A stretch of 64,000 nt of DNA from contig NW_027480463.1 in the NCBI RefSeq assembly GCF_051401765.1, positions 930,001 to 994,000 of the forward strand, written 5' to 3'. The position numbers were made by a program, and so were the translations under genes. Origin of the DNA: Calliopsis andreniformis (taxonomy: Eukaryota; Arthropoda; Insecta; Hymenoptera; Andrenidae). The notes below the pieces were generated by a model. That model did not search any database. It saw nothing but the letters and a program-made list of their open reading frames with translations, and was not told the origin of the DNA. Shown in pieces: positions 12,288 through 25,320 of this stretch. Numbering within the stretch: position 1 is the stretch's first letter; each line of letters starts with the position of its first letter.

Positions 12288-13246
12288 ATCCTCAATCCTC
12301 AATCATCAACCCTCAATCCCCAATCCTCAATCTTCAATCCTCAATCCTCAATCCTCAATCCTCAGTCCTCAATATTCAACACAAAACCCTCAACCATCAA
12401 TCTCAATACTCAACCATCAATCCTCACTTCTCAATACTCAGTAGAATATCCTGAATTCTCATGGTTCAATACTCAATCCACAAAATTCAATAATCAAATC
12501 TCAATCCTCAAACATCAATCCTCAACACTCAATCCTCCATACTCAGTCCTCTCTCTTCAATCCTCAATCCTCAATCCTCAGTCCTCAAACCTCAATCCTC
12601 AATCTTCAATCCTCAATCCTCAATCCTCAATCCTCAATTCTCAATACTCAACCCTCAATCTTCAATTCTCAATCCTCAATCCTCATTTCTCAATCCTCAG
12701 ACCTCAAACATCAATACTCAACCCTCAGTCCTCGTCCTCAATCCGCAACTCTCAATCGTCGATCCTCAATCTTCAATCATCAATATTCAATCTTCAATCC
12801 TCAATTCTCAATCCTCAATACTCAATCCTCAATCCTCAATCCTCAATCCTCAATCCTCAATCCTCAATACTCAATCTTCAATCCTCAATCCTCAATCCTC
12901 AATCCTCAATCCTCAATCCTCCATCCTCAATCTTCAATCCTCAATACTCAATCTGCAATTCTCAACCCTCAGTCCTCACTCCTCAATCCTCATTCTTCAA
13001 TCCTCAATACCGAATCCTCAATCTTCAATCCTCAATCCTCAATCCTCAATTCTCAATCCTCAATCCTCAATCCTCAGACCTCAAACATCAATACTCAACC
13101 GTCAGTCCTCGTCCTCAATCCACAACCCCCAATACTCAATCCTCAATCTTCAATTCTCAATCCTCAATCCTCAATCCTCAATCCTCGGTCCTCAAACCAC
13201 AATCCTGAATCCTCAATCCTGAATCCTCAATCTTCAGCCCTCAGTC

Positions 13247-13385
13247 CTCAACAATCAGATGCCAATCCTCAATCCTCAAGGGAATATCATCAATTCACAG
13301 CTTTCAATACTCAATACTCAATCTGCAATCTTCAAATCTCTATCCACAAACATCAATTCTCATCACTCAACCCTCAACACTCAGT
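13247..13385 (+). repeat. Module A, GGGAATATC subfamily (A3)
   Basis: Diagnostic is CTCAAGGGAATATCATC where the basal form has CTCAATAGAATATC. This removes the TAG, and GATGCCAATCC or GATGTCAATCC in some copies supplies an ATG that opens long forward frames. Copies start near 9181, 13247, 14496, 17655, 17914, 22611, 23867 and 25523. The copy at 21802 has CTCAAAGAATATC. Late copies at 55427, 57613 and 63550 have CTCAAGAGAATATC. The type is concentrated between 9 and 26 kb. Confidence 0.88.
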
Positions 13386-14450
13386 CTTCAATCCTCAATC
13401 CTCAATCCTCAATCCTCAATCCTCATTCTTCAATCCTCAACACCCAATCCTCAATCTTCAATCCTCAATCCTCAATCCTCATTTCTCGATCCTCAATCCT
13501 CAATCCTCTGACCTCAAACAGCAGTACTCTACCCTCAGCCCTCGTCCTCAATCCACAAACATCAATCCTCAATCCTCAATCTTCAATCATCAATATTCAA
13601 CCTTCAGTCCTCAATCCTCAATCCTCAATTCTCAATCCTCAATCCTCAATGTTCAATCCGCAATACCCAATCCTCCATCTTCTATCCGCAATCCTCAATC
13701 CTCAATCCTCAATCCTCAATCCTCAATCCTCAATCTTCAATCCTCAATACTCAATCTTCAATCCTCAATCCTCAATCCTCAATCCTCAATCCTCATTCTT
13801 CAATCCTCAAAACCCAATCCTCAATCTTCAATCCTCAATCCTCAATCCTCAATTCTCAATCCTCAATCCTAAATCGTCAGACCTCAAACGTCAATACTCG
13901 ACCCTCAGTCCTCGTCCTCAATCCACAACCCTCAATCCTCGATCCTCAATCTTCAATCATCAATATTCAATCTTCAATCCTCAATCCTCAATCCTCAATA
14001 CTCAATCCTCAATCCTCAATGTTCCATCCTCAATACGCAATCCTCAATCTTCAATCCTCAATCCTCAATCCTAAATCCTCAATCCTCAATCCTCAATCTT
14101 AATCTTCAATCCTCAATACTCAATCTTCAATCCTCAATCCTCAACCCTCAATCCTCAATCCTCAATCTTCAATCCTCAATACTCAATCTTCAATCCTCAA
14201 TCCTCAATCCTCATTCTTCAATCCTCAAAACCCAATCCTCATTCTTCAATCCTCAATACCGAATCCTCAATCTTCAATCCTCAATCCTCAATCCTCAATT
14301 CTCAATCCTCAATCCTCAATCCTCAGACCTCAAACATCAATACTCAACCGTCAGTTCTCGTCCTCAATCCACAACCCCCAATACTCAATCCTCAATCTTC
14401 AATTCTCAATCCTCAATCCTCAATCCTCAATCCTCGGTCCTCAAACCACA

Positions 14451-17400
14451 ATCCTGAATCCTCAATCCTGAATCCTCAATCTTCAGCCCTCAGTCCTCAA
14501 CAATCAGTTGTCAATCCTCAATCCTCAAGGGAATATCATCAATTCACAGCTTTCAATACTCAATACTCAATCTGCAATCTTCAAATCTCTATCCACAAAC
14601 ATCAATTCCCATCACTCAACCCTCAACACTCAGTCTTCAATCCTCAATCCTCAATCCTCAATCCTCAATCCTCATTCATCAATCCTCAACACCCAATCCT
14701 CAATCTTCAATCCTCAATCCTCAATCCTCATTTCTCAATCCTCAATCCTCAATCCTCTGACCTCAAACAGCAGTACTCTACCCTCAGTCCGCGTCCTCAA
14801 TCCACAAACATCAATCCTCAAACCTCAATCTTCAATCATCAATATTCAATCTTCAGTCCTCAATCCTCAATCCTCAATTCTCAATCCTCAATCCTCAATG
14901 TTCAATCCGCAATACCCAATCCTCCATCTTCTATCCGCAATCCTCAATCCTCAATCCCCAATCCTCAATCCTCAATCCTCAATCCTCAATCCTCAATCTT
15001 CAATCCTCAATACTCAATCTTCAATACTCAATCCTCAATCCTCAATCCTCAATCCTCAATCCTCATTCTTCAATCCTCAACACCCAATCCTCAATCTTCA
15101 ATCCTCAATCCTCAATCCTCAATTCTCAATCCTCATTCCTCAATCCTCAGACCTCAAACATCAATACTCAACCCTCAGTCCTCGTCCTCAATCCGCAACT
15201 CTCAATCGTCGATCCTCAATCTTCAATCATCAATATTCAATCTTCAATCCTCAATTCTCAATCCTCAATACTCAATCCTCAATCCTCAATCCTCAATCCT
15301 CAATCCTCAATCCCCAGTCCTCAAACCTCAATCGTGAATCCACAATCCTGAACCCTCAATATTCAACCCTCAGACTTCAACAATCAGTTGTGAATCCTCA
15401 ATCCTCAATAGAATATCCTCAATTCACAGGTTTCAATACTCAATACTCAGCCTGCAATCTTCAAATCTCTATCCACAAACATCAATTCTCATCACTCAAC
15501 CCTCAATATTCAACGCACAACCCTCAACCATCAATACTCAATACTCAACCATCAATCCTCAATTCTCAATACTCAATCCTCAATCCTCAATCTTCAATCC
15601 TCAATACTCAAACTTCAATCCTCAATCATCAATCCTCAATCCTCAATCCTCAATCCTCAATCCTCAATCGTTAATCTTCAATCCTGAATACTCAATCTTC
15701 AATACTCAATCCTCAATCCTCAATCCTCAATCCTCAAGCGTCAATCCTCAATCCCCAATCCTCAATCTTCAATCCCCAATCCTCAATCCTCAATCCTCAG
15801 TCCTCAATCTTCGATCCTCAATACTCAATCTTCAATCCTCAATCCTCAATCCTCAATCCTCAATCCTCAACCCTCCATCCTCAATCTTCAATCCTCAATA
15901 CTCAATCTGCAATTCTCAATCCTCAGTCCTCACTCCTCAATCCTCATTCTTCAATCCTCAATACCGAATCCTCAATCTTCAATCCTCAATCCTCAATCTG
16001 CAATCCTCAATCCTCAGTCCTCACTCCTCAATCCTCATTCTTCAATCCTCAATACCGAATCCTCAATCTTCAATCCTCAATCCTCAGTCCTCAATTCTCA
16101 ATCCTCAATCCTCAATCCTCAGACCTCAAACATCAATACTCAACCCTCAGTCCTCGTCCTCAATCCACAACCCTCAATCCTCGATCCTCAATCTTCAATC
16201 ATCAATATTCAATCTTCAATCCTCAATCTTCAATCCTCAATACTCAATCCTCAATCCTCAATGTTCTATCCTCAATACGCAATCCTCATTCTTCAATCCT
16301 CAATCCTCAATCCTCAATCCTCAATCCTCAATCCTCAATCCTCAATCTTAATCTTCAACCCTCAATACTCAATCTTCAATCCTCAATCCTCAATCCTCAT
16401 TCTTCAATCCTCAAAACCCAATCCTCAATCCTCAATCCTCAATCCTCAATCCTCAATCCTCAATGTTCAATCCGCAATACCCAATCCTCAATCTTCTATC
16501 CGCAAACCTCAATCCTCAATCCCCAATCCTCAATGCTCAATCCTCAATCCTCAATCCTCATTCTTCAATCCTCAACACCCAATCCTCAATCTTCAATCCT
16601 CAATCCTCAATCCTCAATTCTCAATGCTCATTCCTCAATCCTCAGACCTCAAACATCAATACTCAACCCTCAGTCCTCGTCCTCAATCCGCAACCCTCAA
16701 TCGTCGATCCTCAATCTTCAATCATCAATATTCAATCTTCAATCCTCAATCCTCAATCCTCAATACTCAATCCTCAATCCTCAATCCTCAATCCTCAATC
16801 CTCAATCCACAGTCCTCAAACCTCAATCCTGAATCCACAATTCTGAACCCTCAATATTCAACCCTCAGACTTCAACAATCAGTTGTGAATCCTCAATCCT
16901 CAATAGAATATCCTCAATTCACAGGTTTCAATACTCAATACTCAGCCTGCAATCTTCAAATCTGTATCCACAAACATCAATTCTCATCACTCAACCCTCA
17001 ATATTCAACGCACAACCCTCAACCATCAATACTCAATACTCAACCATCAATCCTCAATTCTCAATACTCAATAGAATATCCTGAATTCTCATGGTTCAAT
17101 ACTCAATCCACAATATCCAATAATCAAATCTCAATCCTCAAACATCAATTCTCAACACACAATCCTCAACACTCTGTCCTCTCTCTTCAATCCTCCATCC
17201 TCAATCCTCAATCCTCAAGCGTCAATCCTCAATCCTCAATCCTGAACCCTCAATCCTCAGTCCTCAAAACTCAATCCCTAGTCCTCAATCCTGAATCCTC
17301 AATCTTCAGCCCTCAGTACTCAACAATCAATTGTCAATCCTCAGACCTCCATAGAATATCCTCAATTCACAGTTTTCAATACTCAATCCCCATTCTTCAA

Positions 17401-17553
17401 TCTTCAAATCTCAATCCACAAACATCAATTCTCATCACTCAACCCTCAACACTCAGTCCTCAATCTTCAATCCTCAATCATCAATTCTCAATCTTCAATC
17501 CTCAATACTCAATCTTCAATCCTCAATCCTCAATTCTCAATCCTCAATGCTCA
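14451..17553 (+). repeat. 3.1-kb duplication, offset 5,315, copy 2
   Basis: This is the partner of 9136-12287. It lacks the 56-bp insertion of copy 1 and has one more heptamer before CAAGCGTC near 17216. Upstream of the duplication the two copies differ: here CTCGGTCCTCAAACCAC, in copy 1 plain heptamers. That sets the left boundary near the CCTGAATCC pair. Confidence 0.9.
15376..15515 (+). repeat. Module A, GTTGTGAATCC subfamily (A4)
   Basis: Diagnostics are ACTTCAACAATCAGTTGTG, CACAGGTTTC, and ACTCAGCCTGC. The 3' end is altered: CTCAATATTCAACGCACAAC replaces CTCAACACTCAG. Members start near 10061, 11612, 15376, 16871 and 24697, all inside the large duplications of 9-25 kb, so this subfamily spread by those events. 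Just upstream lies the CAATATTCAACCCTCAG variant. Confidence 0.88.
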
Positions 17554-19080
17554 ATCCTCAATCGTCAATCCTCAATCCTCAATCCTCAATCCTCGGTCCT
17601 CAAACCACAATCCTGAATCCTCAATCCTGAATCCTCAACCTTCAGCTCTCAGTCCTCAACAATCAGTCGTCAATCCTCAATCCTCAAGGGAATATCACCA
17701 ATTCACAGCTTTCAATACTCAATACTCTATCTGCAATCTTCAAATCTCTATCCACAAACATCAATTCTCATCACTCAACCCTCAACACTCACTCTTCAAT
17801 CCTCAATCCTCATTCTTCAATCCTCAAAACCCAATCCTCAATCCTCAATCCTCGGTCCTCAAACCACAATCCTGAATCCTCAATCCTGAATCCTCAACCT
17901 TCAGCTCTCAGTCCTCAACAATCAGTTGTCAATCCTCAATCCTCAAGGGAATATCATCAATTCACAGCTTTCAATACTCAATACTCAATCTGCAATCTTC
18001 AAATCTCTATCCACAAACATCAATTCTCATCACTCAACCCTCAACGCTCAGTCTTCAATCCGCAATACTCAATCCTCAATCCTCAATCCTCATTCTTCAA
18101 TCCTCAAAACCCAATCCTCAATCTTCAATCCTCAATCCTCAATCCTCAATTCTCAATCCTCAATCCTCAATCCTCAGACCTCAAACAGCAATACTCAACC
18201 CTCAGTCCTCGTCCTCAATCCACAACCATCAATCCTCAATCCTCAACTTCAATCATCAATATTCAATCTTCAGTCCTCAATCCTCAATCCTCAATCCTCA
18301 ATCCTCAATCCTTAATGTTCAATCCGCAATACCCAATCCTCAATCTTCTATCCGCAATCATCAATCCTCAATCCGCAATCCTCAATCCTCAATCCTCAAT
18401 CTTCAATCCTCAGTCCTCAATCTTCAATCCTCAATCCTCAATCCTCAATCTTCAATCCTCATTCTTCAATCCTCAATACCCAATCCTCAATCTTCATTCC
18501 TCAATCCTCAATCCTCAATTCTCAACCCTCAATCCTCAATCTTCAATCCTCAATAATCAATCTCCAATCCTAGATCCTCAATCCCCAAACCTCAATCCTT
18601 AATCCTCAACCTTCAGTCCTCAATCCCCAGTCCTCAATCTTCAATCCTCAATGCTCAATCCTCAATCCTCATTCCTCAGTCCTCAATCCTCAACCCTCAA
18701 ACCTCAATCCTCAACCGTCAGTCCTCGTCCTCAATCGTCAACACTCAATCCTCAATCCTCAATCTTCAATCCTCAATACTCAATATTCAATACTCAATCC
18801 TCAATCTTCAATCCTCTATCTTCAGTCCTCAATCCTCAATCCTCAATCCTCAATCCTCATTCTCCAATCCTCAATACCCAATCCTCAATCTTCAATCCTC
18901 AATCCTCAATCCACAATTCTCAATCCTCAATCCTCAGTCCCCAGTCCTCAGACCTCAGTCCTCAACCGTCAGCCCTCATACTCAATCCTCAATCCGCAAT
19001 CCTCAATCCTCAATCCTCAATCTTCAATCCTCAATCCTCAATCCTCAATCCTCAATCCTCAATCCTGAATCCTCAATCCT
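17554..19080 (+). repeat. Array segment with two closely spaced module A copies
   Basis: It holds module A copies at 17655 and 17914, only 259 bp apart (37 heptamers), the closest pair in the window, each preceded by CTCGGTCCTCAAACCAC and a CCTGAATCC pair. Then follow module B near 18205 and a C1 block at 18317. The stretch 18400-19080 is heptamers with rarer units such as CCTAGATCC (near 18570) and CCTCAAACCTC. No module A occurs between 18053 and 21802, the longest gap in the window. No gene is visible. Confidence 0.83.
18315..18365 (+). repeat. Module C1 (CCGCAATACCC ... TCTATCCGC), representative
   Basis: C1 reads ATGTTCAATCCGCAATACCC, a unit pair, then TCTTCTATCCGCAATC. Copies start near 9584, 11148, 13649, 14899, 16463, 18315, 19313, 20766, 23020, 24230, 25925 and 26265, and one lies at the right edge near 63938. 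Reduced versions occur near 1752, 3139 and 5200. It is common between 9 and 27 kb, absent from most of 27-63 kb, and returns in the last 100 bases. It usually follows module B by about 130-170 bp. Confidence 0.85.
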
Positions 19081-19896
19081 CAATTTTCAATCCTCAATAC
19101 TCAATCTTCAATCCTCAATCCTCAATCCACAATCCTCAATCCTCAATCCTCAATCCTCAATCCTCAATCCTCAGCCCTCAAACATCAATACTCAACCCTC
19201 AGTCCTCGTCCTCAATCCACAACCATCAATCCTCAATCCTCAATATTCAATCATCAATATTCAATCTTCAGTCCTCAATCCTCAATCCTCAATCCTCAAT
19301 CCTCAATCCTCAATGTTCAATCCGCAATACCCAATCCTCAATCTTCTATCCGCAATCCTCAATACTCAATCCTCAATCCTCAATCCTCAATCATCAATCT
19401 TCAAAGCTCAATACTCAATCTTCAATCCTCAATCCTCAATCCTCAATCCTCAATCCTCATTCTTCAATCCGCAACACCCAATCCTCAATCTTCAATCCTC
19501 AGTCCTCAGTCCTCAATTCTCAATCCTCAATCCTCAATCCTCAGACCTCAAACATCAATTCTCAACCCTCAGTCCTCGTCCTCAATCCACAACCCTCAAT
19601 CCTCGATCCTCAATCTTCAATCATCAATATTCAATCTTCAATCATCAATCTTCAATCCTCAATACTCAATCCTCAATACTCAATGTTCTATCCTCAATAC
19701 GCAATCCTCAATCTTCAATCCTCAATCCTCAATCCTCAATCCTCAATCCTCAATCCTCAATCCTCAATCCTCAATCTCAATCTTCAATCCTCAGTACTCA
19801 ATCTTCAATCCTCAATCCTCAATCCTCAATCCTTAATTCTCAAGATTCAATCCTCAATACTCAATCTTCAATCCTCAATCCTCTATCCTCAATCCT
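19081..19896 (+). repeat. 0.8-kb duplication, offset 1,453, copy 1
   Basis: Landmarks pair at offset 1,453: CAATTTTCAATCC 19081 and 20534, CTCGTCC 19205 and 20658, C1 at 19315 and 20768, TCAAAGCTCAATAC 19401 and 20854, GTTCTATCC 19685 and 21138. The offset becomes 1,446 after a one-unit difference near 19760. The rare AAGATTCAATCC (19842 and 21288) is shared. The ends diverge after CTCTATCCTC. Confidence 0.88.
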
Positions 19897-20533
19897 CAAT
19901 CCTCAATCCTGAATCCTCAATCGTCAGGCTTCAATCCTCAATACTCAATCTTCAATCCTCAATGCGCAATACTCAATACTCAATCCTCTTTCTTCAATCC
20001 TCAATAGCCAATCCTCAATCTTCAATCCTCAATCCTCAATCCTCAATCCTCAATCCTCAATCTTCAATCCTCAATCCTCAATCCTCAATCCTCAATCCTC
20101 AATCTTCAATCCTCAATACTCAATCTTCAATCCTCAATCCTCAATCCTCAATCCCCAATCCTCAATCCTCAATCATCAATCGTCAATCTTCAATCCTCAA
20201 TACTCAATCTTCAATACTCAATACCCAATCCTCAATCTTCAATCCTCAATCCTCAATCCTCAATCCTCAATCCTCAATCCTCAATCCTCAATCTTCAATC
20301 CTCAGTCCCAAATCCTCAATCTTCAATACTCACTCCTCAATCCTCAATCTTCAATCCTCAATACTCAGTCTTCAATCCTCAATCCTCAATACTCAATCCT
20401 CAATCCTCAATCCTCATTCTGCAATCCTCAATACCCAATCCTCAATCTTCAATCCTCAATACTCAATCCTCAATTCTCAATCCTCAATCCTCAATCCTCA
20501 ATCCTCAATCCTCAATCCTCAATCCTCAATGTT
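19897..20533 (+). repeat. Plain heptamer stretch without modules
   Basis: About 640 bp of ordinary CCTCAAT, CTTCAAT and ACTCAAT units between the two copies of the 0.8-kb duplication. Minor landmarks are GTCAGGCTTC near 19923, ATGCGCAATAC near 19960 and CCTCTTTCTTC near 19985. I see no module A to E and nothing gene-like. Confidence 0.8.
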
Positions 20534-21342
20534 CAATTTTCAATCCTCAATACTCAATCTTCAATCCTCAATCCTCAATCCACAATCCTCAATCCTCAAT
20601 CCTCAATCCTCAATCCTCAATCCTCAGACCTCAAACATCAATACTCAACCCTCAGTCCTCGTCCTCAATCCACAACCATCAATCCTCAATCCTCAATATT
20701 CAATCATCAATATTCAATCTTCAGTCCTCAATCCTCAATCCTCAATCCTCAATCCTCAATCCTCAATGTTCAATCCGCAATACCCAATCCTCAATCTTCT
20801 ATCCGGAATCCTCAATACTCAATCCTCAATCCTCAATCCTCAATCATCAATCTTCAAAGCTCAATACTCAATCTTCAATCCTCAATCCTCAATCCTCAAT
20901 CCTCAATCCTCATTCTTCAATCCGCAACACCCAATCCTCAATCTTCAATCCTCAATCCTCAGTCCTCAATTCTCAATCCTCAATCCTCAATCCTCAGACC
21001 TCAAACATCAATTCTCAACCCTCAGTCCTCGCCCTCAATCCACAACCCTCAATCCTCGATCCTCAATCTTCAATCATCAATATTCAATCTTCAATCCTCA
21101 ATCTTCAATCCTCAATACTCAATCCTCAATCCTCAATGTTCTATCCTCAATACGCAATCCTCAATCTTCGATCCTCAATCCTCAATACTCAATCCTCAAT
21201 CCTCAATCCTCAATCCTCAATCTCAATCTTCAATCCTCAGTACTCAATCTTCAATCCTCAATCCTCAATCCTCAATCCTTAATTCTCAAGATTCAATCCT
21301 CAATACTCAATCTTCAATCCTCAATCCTCTATCCTCAATCCT
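20534..21342 (+). repeat. 0.8-kb duplication, offset 1,453, copy 2
   Basis: Partner of 19081-19896, with TCTATCCGGAATCC in C1 (copy 1 has CCGCAATCC) and CTCGCCCTC near 21028 in place of CTCGTCCTC. The same TCTATCCGGAATCC appears near 26290, so the 26.1-26.3 kb stretch probably derives from this copy rather than copy 1. Confidence 0.86.
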
Positions 21343-24300
21343 CAATCATCAACCCTCAATCCCCAATCCTCAATCTTCAATCCTCAATCCTCAATCCTCA
21401 ATCCTCAGTCCTCAATACTCAACACAAAACCCTCAACCATCAATCTCAATACTCAACCATCAATCCTCACTTCTCAATACTCAGTAGAATATCCTGAATT
21501 CTCATGGTTCAATACTCAATCCACAAAATTCAATAATCAAATCTCAATCCTCAAACATCAATCCTCAACACTCAATCCTCCATACTCAGTCCTCTCTCTT
21601 CAATCCTCAATCCTCAATCCTCAGTCCTCAAACCTCAATCCTCAATCTTCAATCCTCAATCCTCAATCCTCAATCCTCAATTCTCAATACTCAACCCTCA
21701 ATCTTCAATTCTCAATCCTCAATCCTCAATCCTCAATCCTCAGTCCTCAAACCACAATCCTGAATCCTCAATCCTGAATCCTCAACCTTCAGCACTCAGT
21801 CCTCAACAATCAGTTGTCAATCCTCAATCCTCAAAGAATATCATCAATTCACAGCTTTCAATACTCAATACTCAATCTGCAATCTTCAAATCTCTATCCA
21901 CAAACATCAATTCCCATCACTCAACCCTCAACACTCAGTCTTCAATCCTCAATCCTCAATCCTCAATCCTCAATCCTCATTCATCAATCCTCAACACCCA
22001 ATCCTCAATCTTCAATCCTCAATCCTCAATCCTCATTTCTCAATCCTCAGACCTCAAACATCAATACTCAACCCTCAGTCCTCGTCCTCAATCCGCAACT
22101 CTCAATCGTCGATCCTCAATCTTCATTCATCAATATTCAATCTTCAATCCTCAATTCTCAATCCTCAATACTCAATCCTCAATCCTCAATCCTCAATCCT
22201 CAATCCTCAATCCTCAATCCTCAATACTCAATCTTCAATCCTCAATCCTCAATCCTCAATCCTCAATCCTCAATCCTCCATCCTCAATCTTCAATCCTCA
22301 ATACTCAATCTGCAATTCTCAATCCTCAGTCCTCACTCCTCAATCCTCATTCTTCAATCCTCAATACCGAATCCTCAATCTTCAATCCTCAATCCTCAAT
22401 CCTCAATCCTCAATTCTCAATCCTCAATCCTCAATCCTCAGACCTCAAACATCAATACTCAACCGTCAGTCCTCGTCCTCAATCCACAACCCCCAATACT
22501 CAATCCTCAATCTTCAATTCTCAATCCTCAATCCTCAATCCTCAATCCTCGGTCCTCAAACCACAATCCTGAATCCTCAATCCTGAATCCTCAATCTTCA
22601 GCCCTCAGTCCTCAACAATCAGATGCCAATCCTCAATCCTCAAGGGAATATCATCAATTCACAGCTTTCAATACTCAATACTCAATCTGCAATCTTCAAA
22701 TCTCTATCCACAAACATCAATTCTCATCACTCAACCCTCAACACTCAGTCTTCAATCCTCAATCCTCAATCCTCAATCCTCAATCCTCAATCCTCATTCT
22801 TCAATCCTCAACACCCAATCCTCAATCTTCAATCCTCAATCCTCAATCCTCATTTCTCAATCCTCAATCCTCAATCCTCTGACCTCAAACAGCAGTACTC
22901 TACCCTCAGCCCTCGTCCTCAATCCACAAACATCAATCCTCAATCCTCAATCTTCAATCATCAATATTCAACCTTCAGTCCTCAATCCTCAATCCTCAAT
23001 TCTCAATCCTCAATCCTCAATGTTCAATCCGCAATACCCAATCCTCCATCTTCTATCCGCAATCCTCAATCCTCAATCCTCAATCCTCAATGCTCAATCC
23101 TCAATCTTCAATCCTCAATACTCAATCTTCAATCCTCAATCCTCAATCCTCAATCCTCAATCCTCATTCTTCAATCCTCAAAACCCAATCCTCAATCTTC
23201 AATCCTCAATCCTCAATCCTCAATTCTCAATCCTCAATCCTAAATCGTCAGACCTCAAACGTCAATACTCGACCCTCAGTCCTCGTCCTCAATCCACAAC
23301 CCTCAATCCTCGATCCTCAATCTTCAATCAGCAATATTCAATCTTCAATCCTCAATCCTCAATCCTCAATACTCAATCCTCAATCCTCAATGTTCCATCC
23401 TCAATACGCAATCCTCAATCTTCAATCCTCAATCCTCAATCCTAAATCCTCAATCCTCAATCCTGAATCTTAATCTTCAATCCTCAGTACTCAATCTTCA
23501 ATCCTCAATCCTCAACCCTCAATCCTCAATCCTCAATCTTCAATCCTCAATACTCAATCTTCAATCCTCAATCCTCAATCCTCATTCTTCAATCCTCAAA
23601 ACCCAATCCTCATTCTTCAATCCTCAATACCGAATCCTCAATCTTCAATCCTCAATCCTCAATCCTCAATTCTCAATCCTCAATCCTCAATCCTCAGACC
23701 TCAAACATCAATACTCAACCGTCAGTTCTCGTCCTCAATCCACAACCCCCAATACTCAATCCTCAATCTTCAATTCTCAATCCTCAATCCTCAATCCTCA
23801 ATCCTCGGTCCTCAAACCACAATCCTGAATCCTCAATCCTGAATCCTCAATCTTCAGCCCTCAGTCCTCAACAATCAGATGTCAATCCTCAATCCTCAAG
23901 GGAATATCATCAATTCACAGCTTTCAATACTCAATACTCAATCTGCAATCTTCAAATCTCTATCCACAAACATCAATTCCCATCACTCAACCCTCAACAC
24001 TCATTCATCAATCCTCAACACCCAATCCTCAATCTTCAATCCTCAATCCTCAATCCTCATTTCTCAATCCTCAATCCTCAATCCTCTGACCTCAAACAGC
24101 AGTACTCTACCCTCAGTCCTCGTCCTCAATCCACAAACATCAATCCTCAATCCTCAATCTTCAATCATCAATATTCAATCTTCAGTCCTCAATCCTCAAT
24201 CCTCAATTCTCAATCCTCAATCCTCGATGTTCAATCCGCAATACCCAATCCTCCATCTTCTATCCGCAATCCTCAATCCTCAATCCCCAATCCTCAATCC

Positions 24301-25320
24301 TCAATCCTCAATCCTCAATCCTCAATCTTCAATCCTCAATACTCAATCTTCAATACTCAATCCTCAATCCTCAATCCTCAATCCTCATTCTTCAATCCTC
24401 AACACCCAATCCTCAATCTTCAATCCTCAATCCTCAATCCTCAATTCTCGATCCTCATTCCTCAATCCTCAGACCTCAAACATCAATACTCAACCCTCAG
24501 TCCTCGTCCTCAATCCGCAACACTCAATCGTCGATCCTCAATCTTCAATCATCAATATTCAATCTTCAATATTCAATTCTCAATCCTCAATACTCAATCC
24601 TCAATCCTCAATCCTCAATCCTCAATCCTCAATCCCCAGTCCTCAAACCTCAATCGTGAATCCACAATCCTGAACCCTCAATATTCAACCCTCAGACTTC
24701 AACAATCAGTTGTGAATCCTCAATCCTCAATAGAATATCCTCAATTCACAGGTTTCAATACTCAATACTCAGCCTGCAATCTTCATATCTCTATCCACAA
24801 ACATCAATTCTCATCACTTAACCCTCAATATTCAACGCACAACCCTCAACCATCAATACTCAATACTCAACCATCAATCCTCAATTCTCAATACTCAATC
24901 CTCAATCCTCAATCTTCAATCCTCAATACTTAAACTTCAATCCTCAATCATCAATCCTCAATACTCAATCCTCAATCCTCAATCCTCAATCGTTAATCTT
25001 CAATCCTGAATACTCAATCTTCAATACTCAATCCTCAATCCTCAATCCTCAATCCTCAAGCGTCAATCCTCAATCCCCAATCCTCAATCTTCAATCCCCA
25101 ATCCTCAATCCTCAATCCTCAGTCCTCAATCTTCGATCCTCAATACTCAATCTTCAATCCTCAATCCTCAATCCTCAATCCTCAATCCTCAATCCTCCAT
25201 CCTCAATCTTCAATCCTCAATACTCAATCTGCAATTCTCAATCCTCAGTCCTCACTCCTCAATCCTCATTCTTCAATCCTCAATACCGAATCCTTAATCT
25301 TCAATCCTCAATCCTCAATC
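21324..25320 (+). repeat. 4-kb duplication, offset about 9.0-9.4 kb, copy 2
   Basis: Partner of 12281-15985. It has about 0.3 kb more near 21,735-22,045, containing an extra module A at 21802, and some small deletions (near 24003 and further right) that lower the offset from 9,371 to about 9,321 at module A 24697 (partner 15376). It ends near 25,320, where CTCAATTCTC replaces the CTCAATCTGC of the partner. Confidence 0.86.

Larger units (their letters stand above)
12281..15985 (+). repeat. 4-kb duplication, offset about 9.0-9.4 kb, copy 1
   Basis: It starts at CTCTATCCTC near 12284 (partner 21327) and runs to about 15985. The offset is 9,043 up to about 12661 and about 9,350 after an extra 0.3 kb present only in the partner. 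It is 9,364 at module A 13247 (partner 22611) and 9,371 at 14508 (partner 23879). The right part, from 14451, is also copy 2 of the 5,315-offset duplication, so that stretch exists three times in the window (near 9.1, 14.5 and 23.8 kb). Confidence 0.87.
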
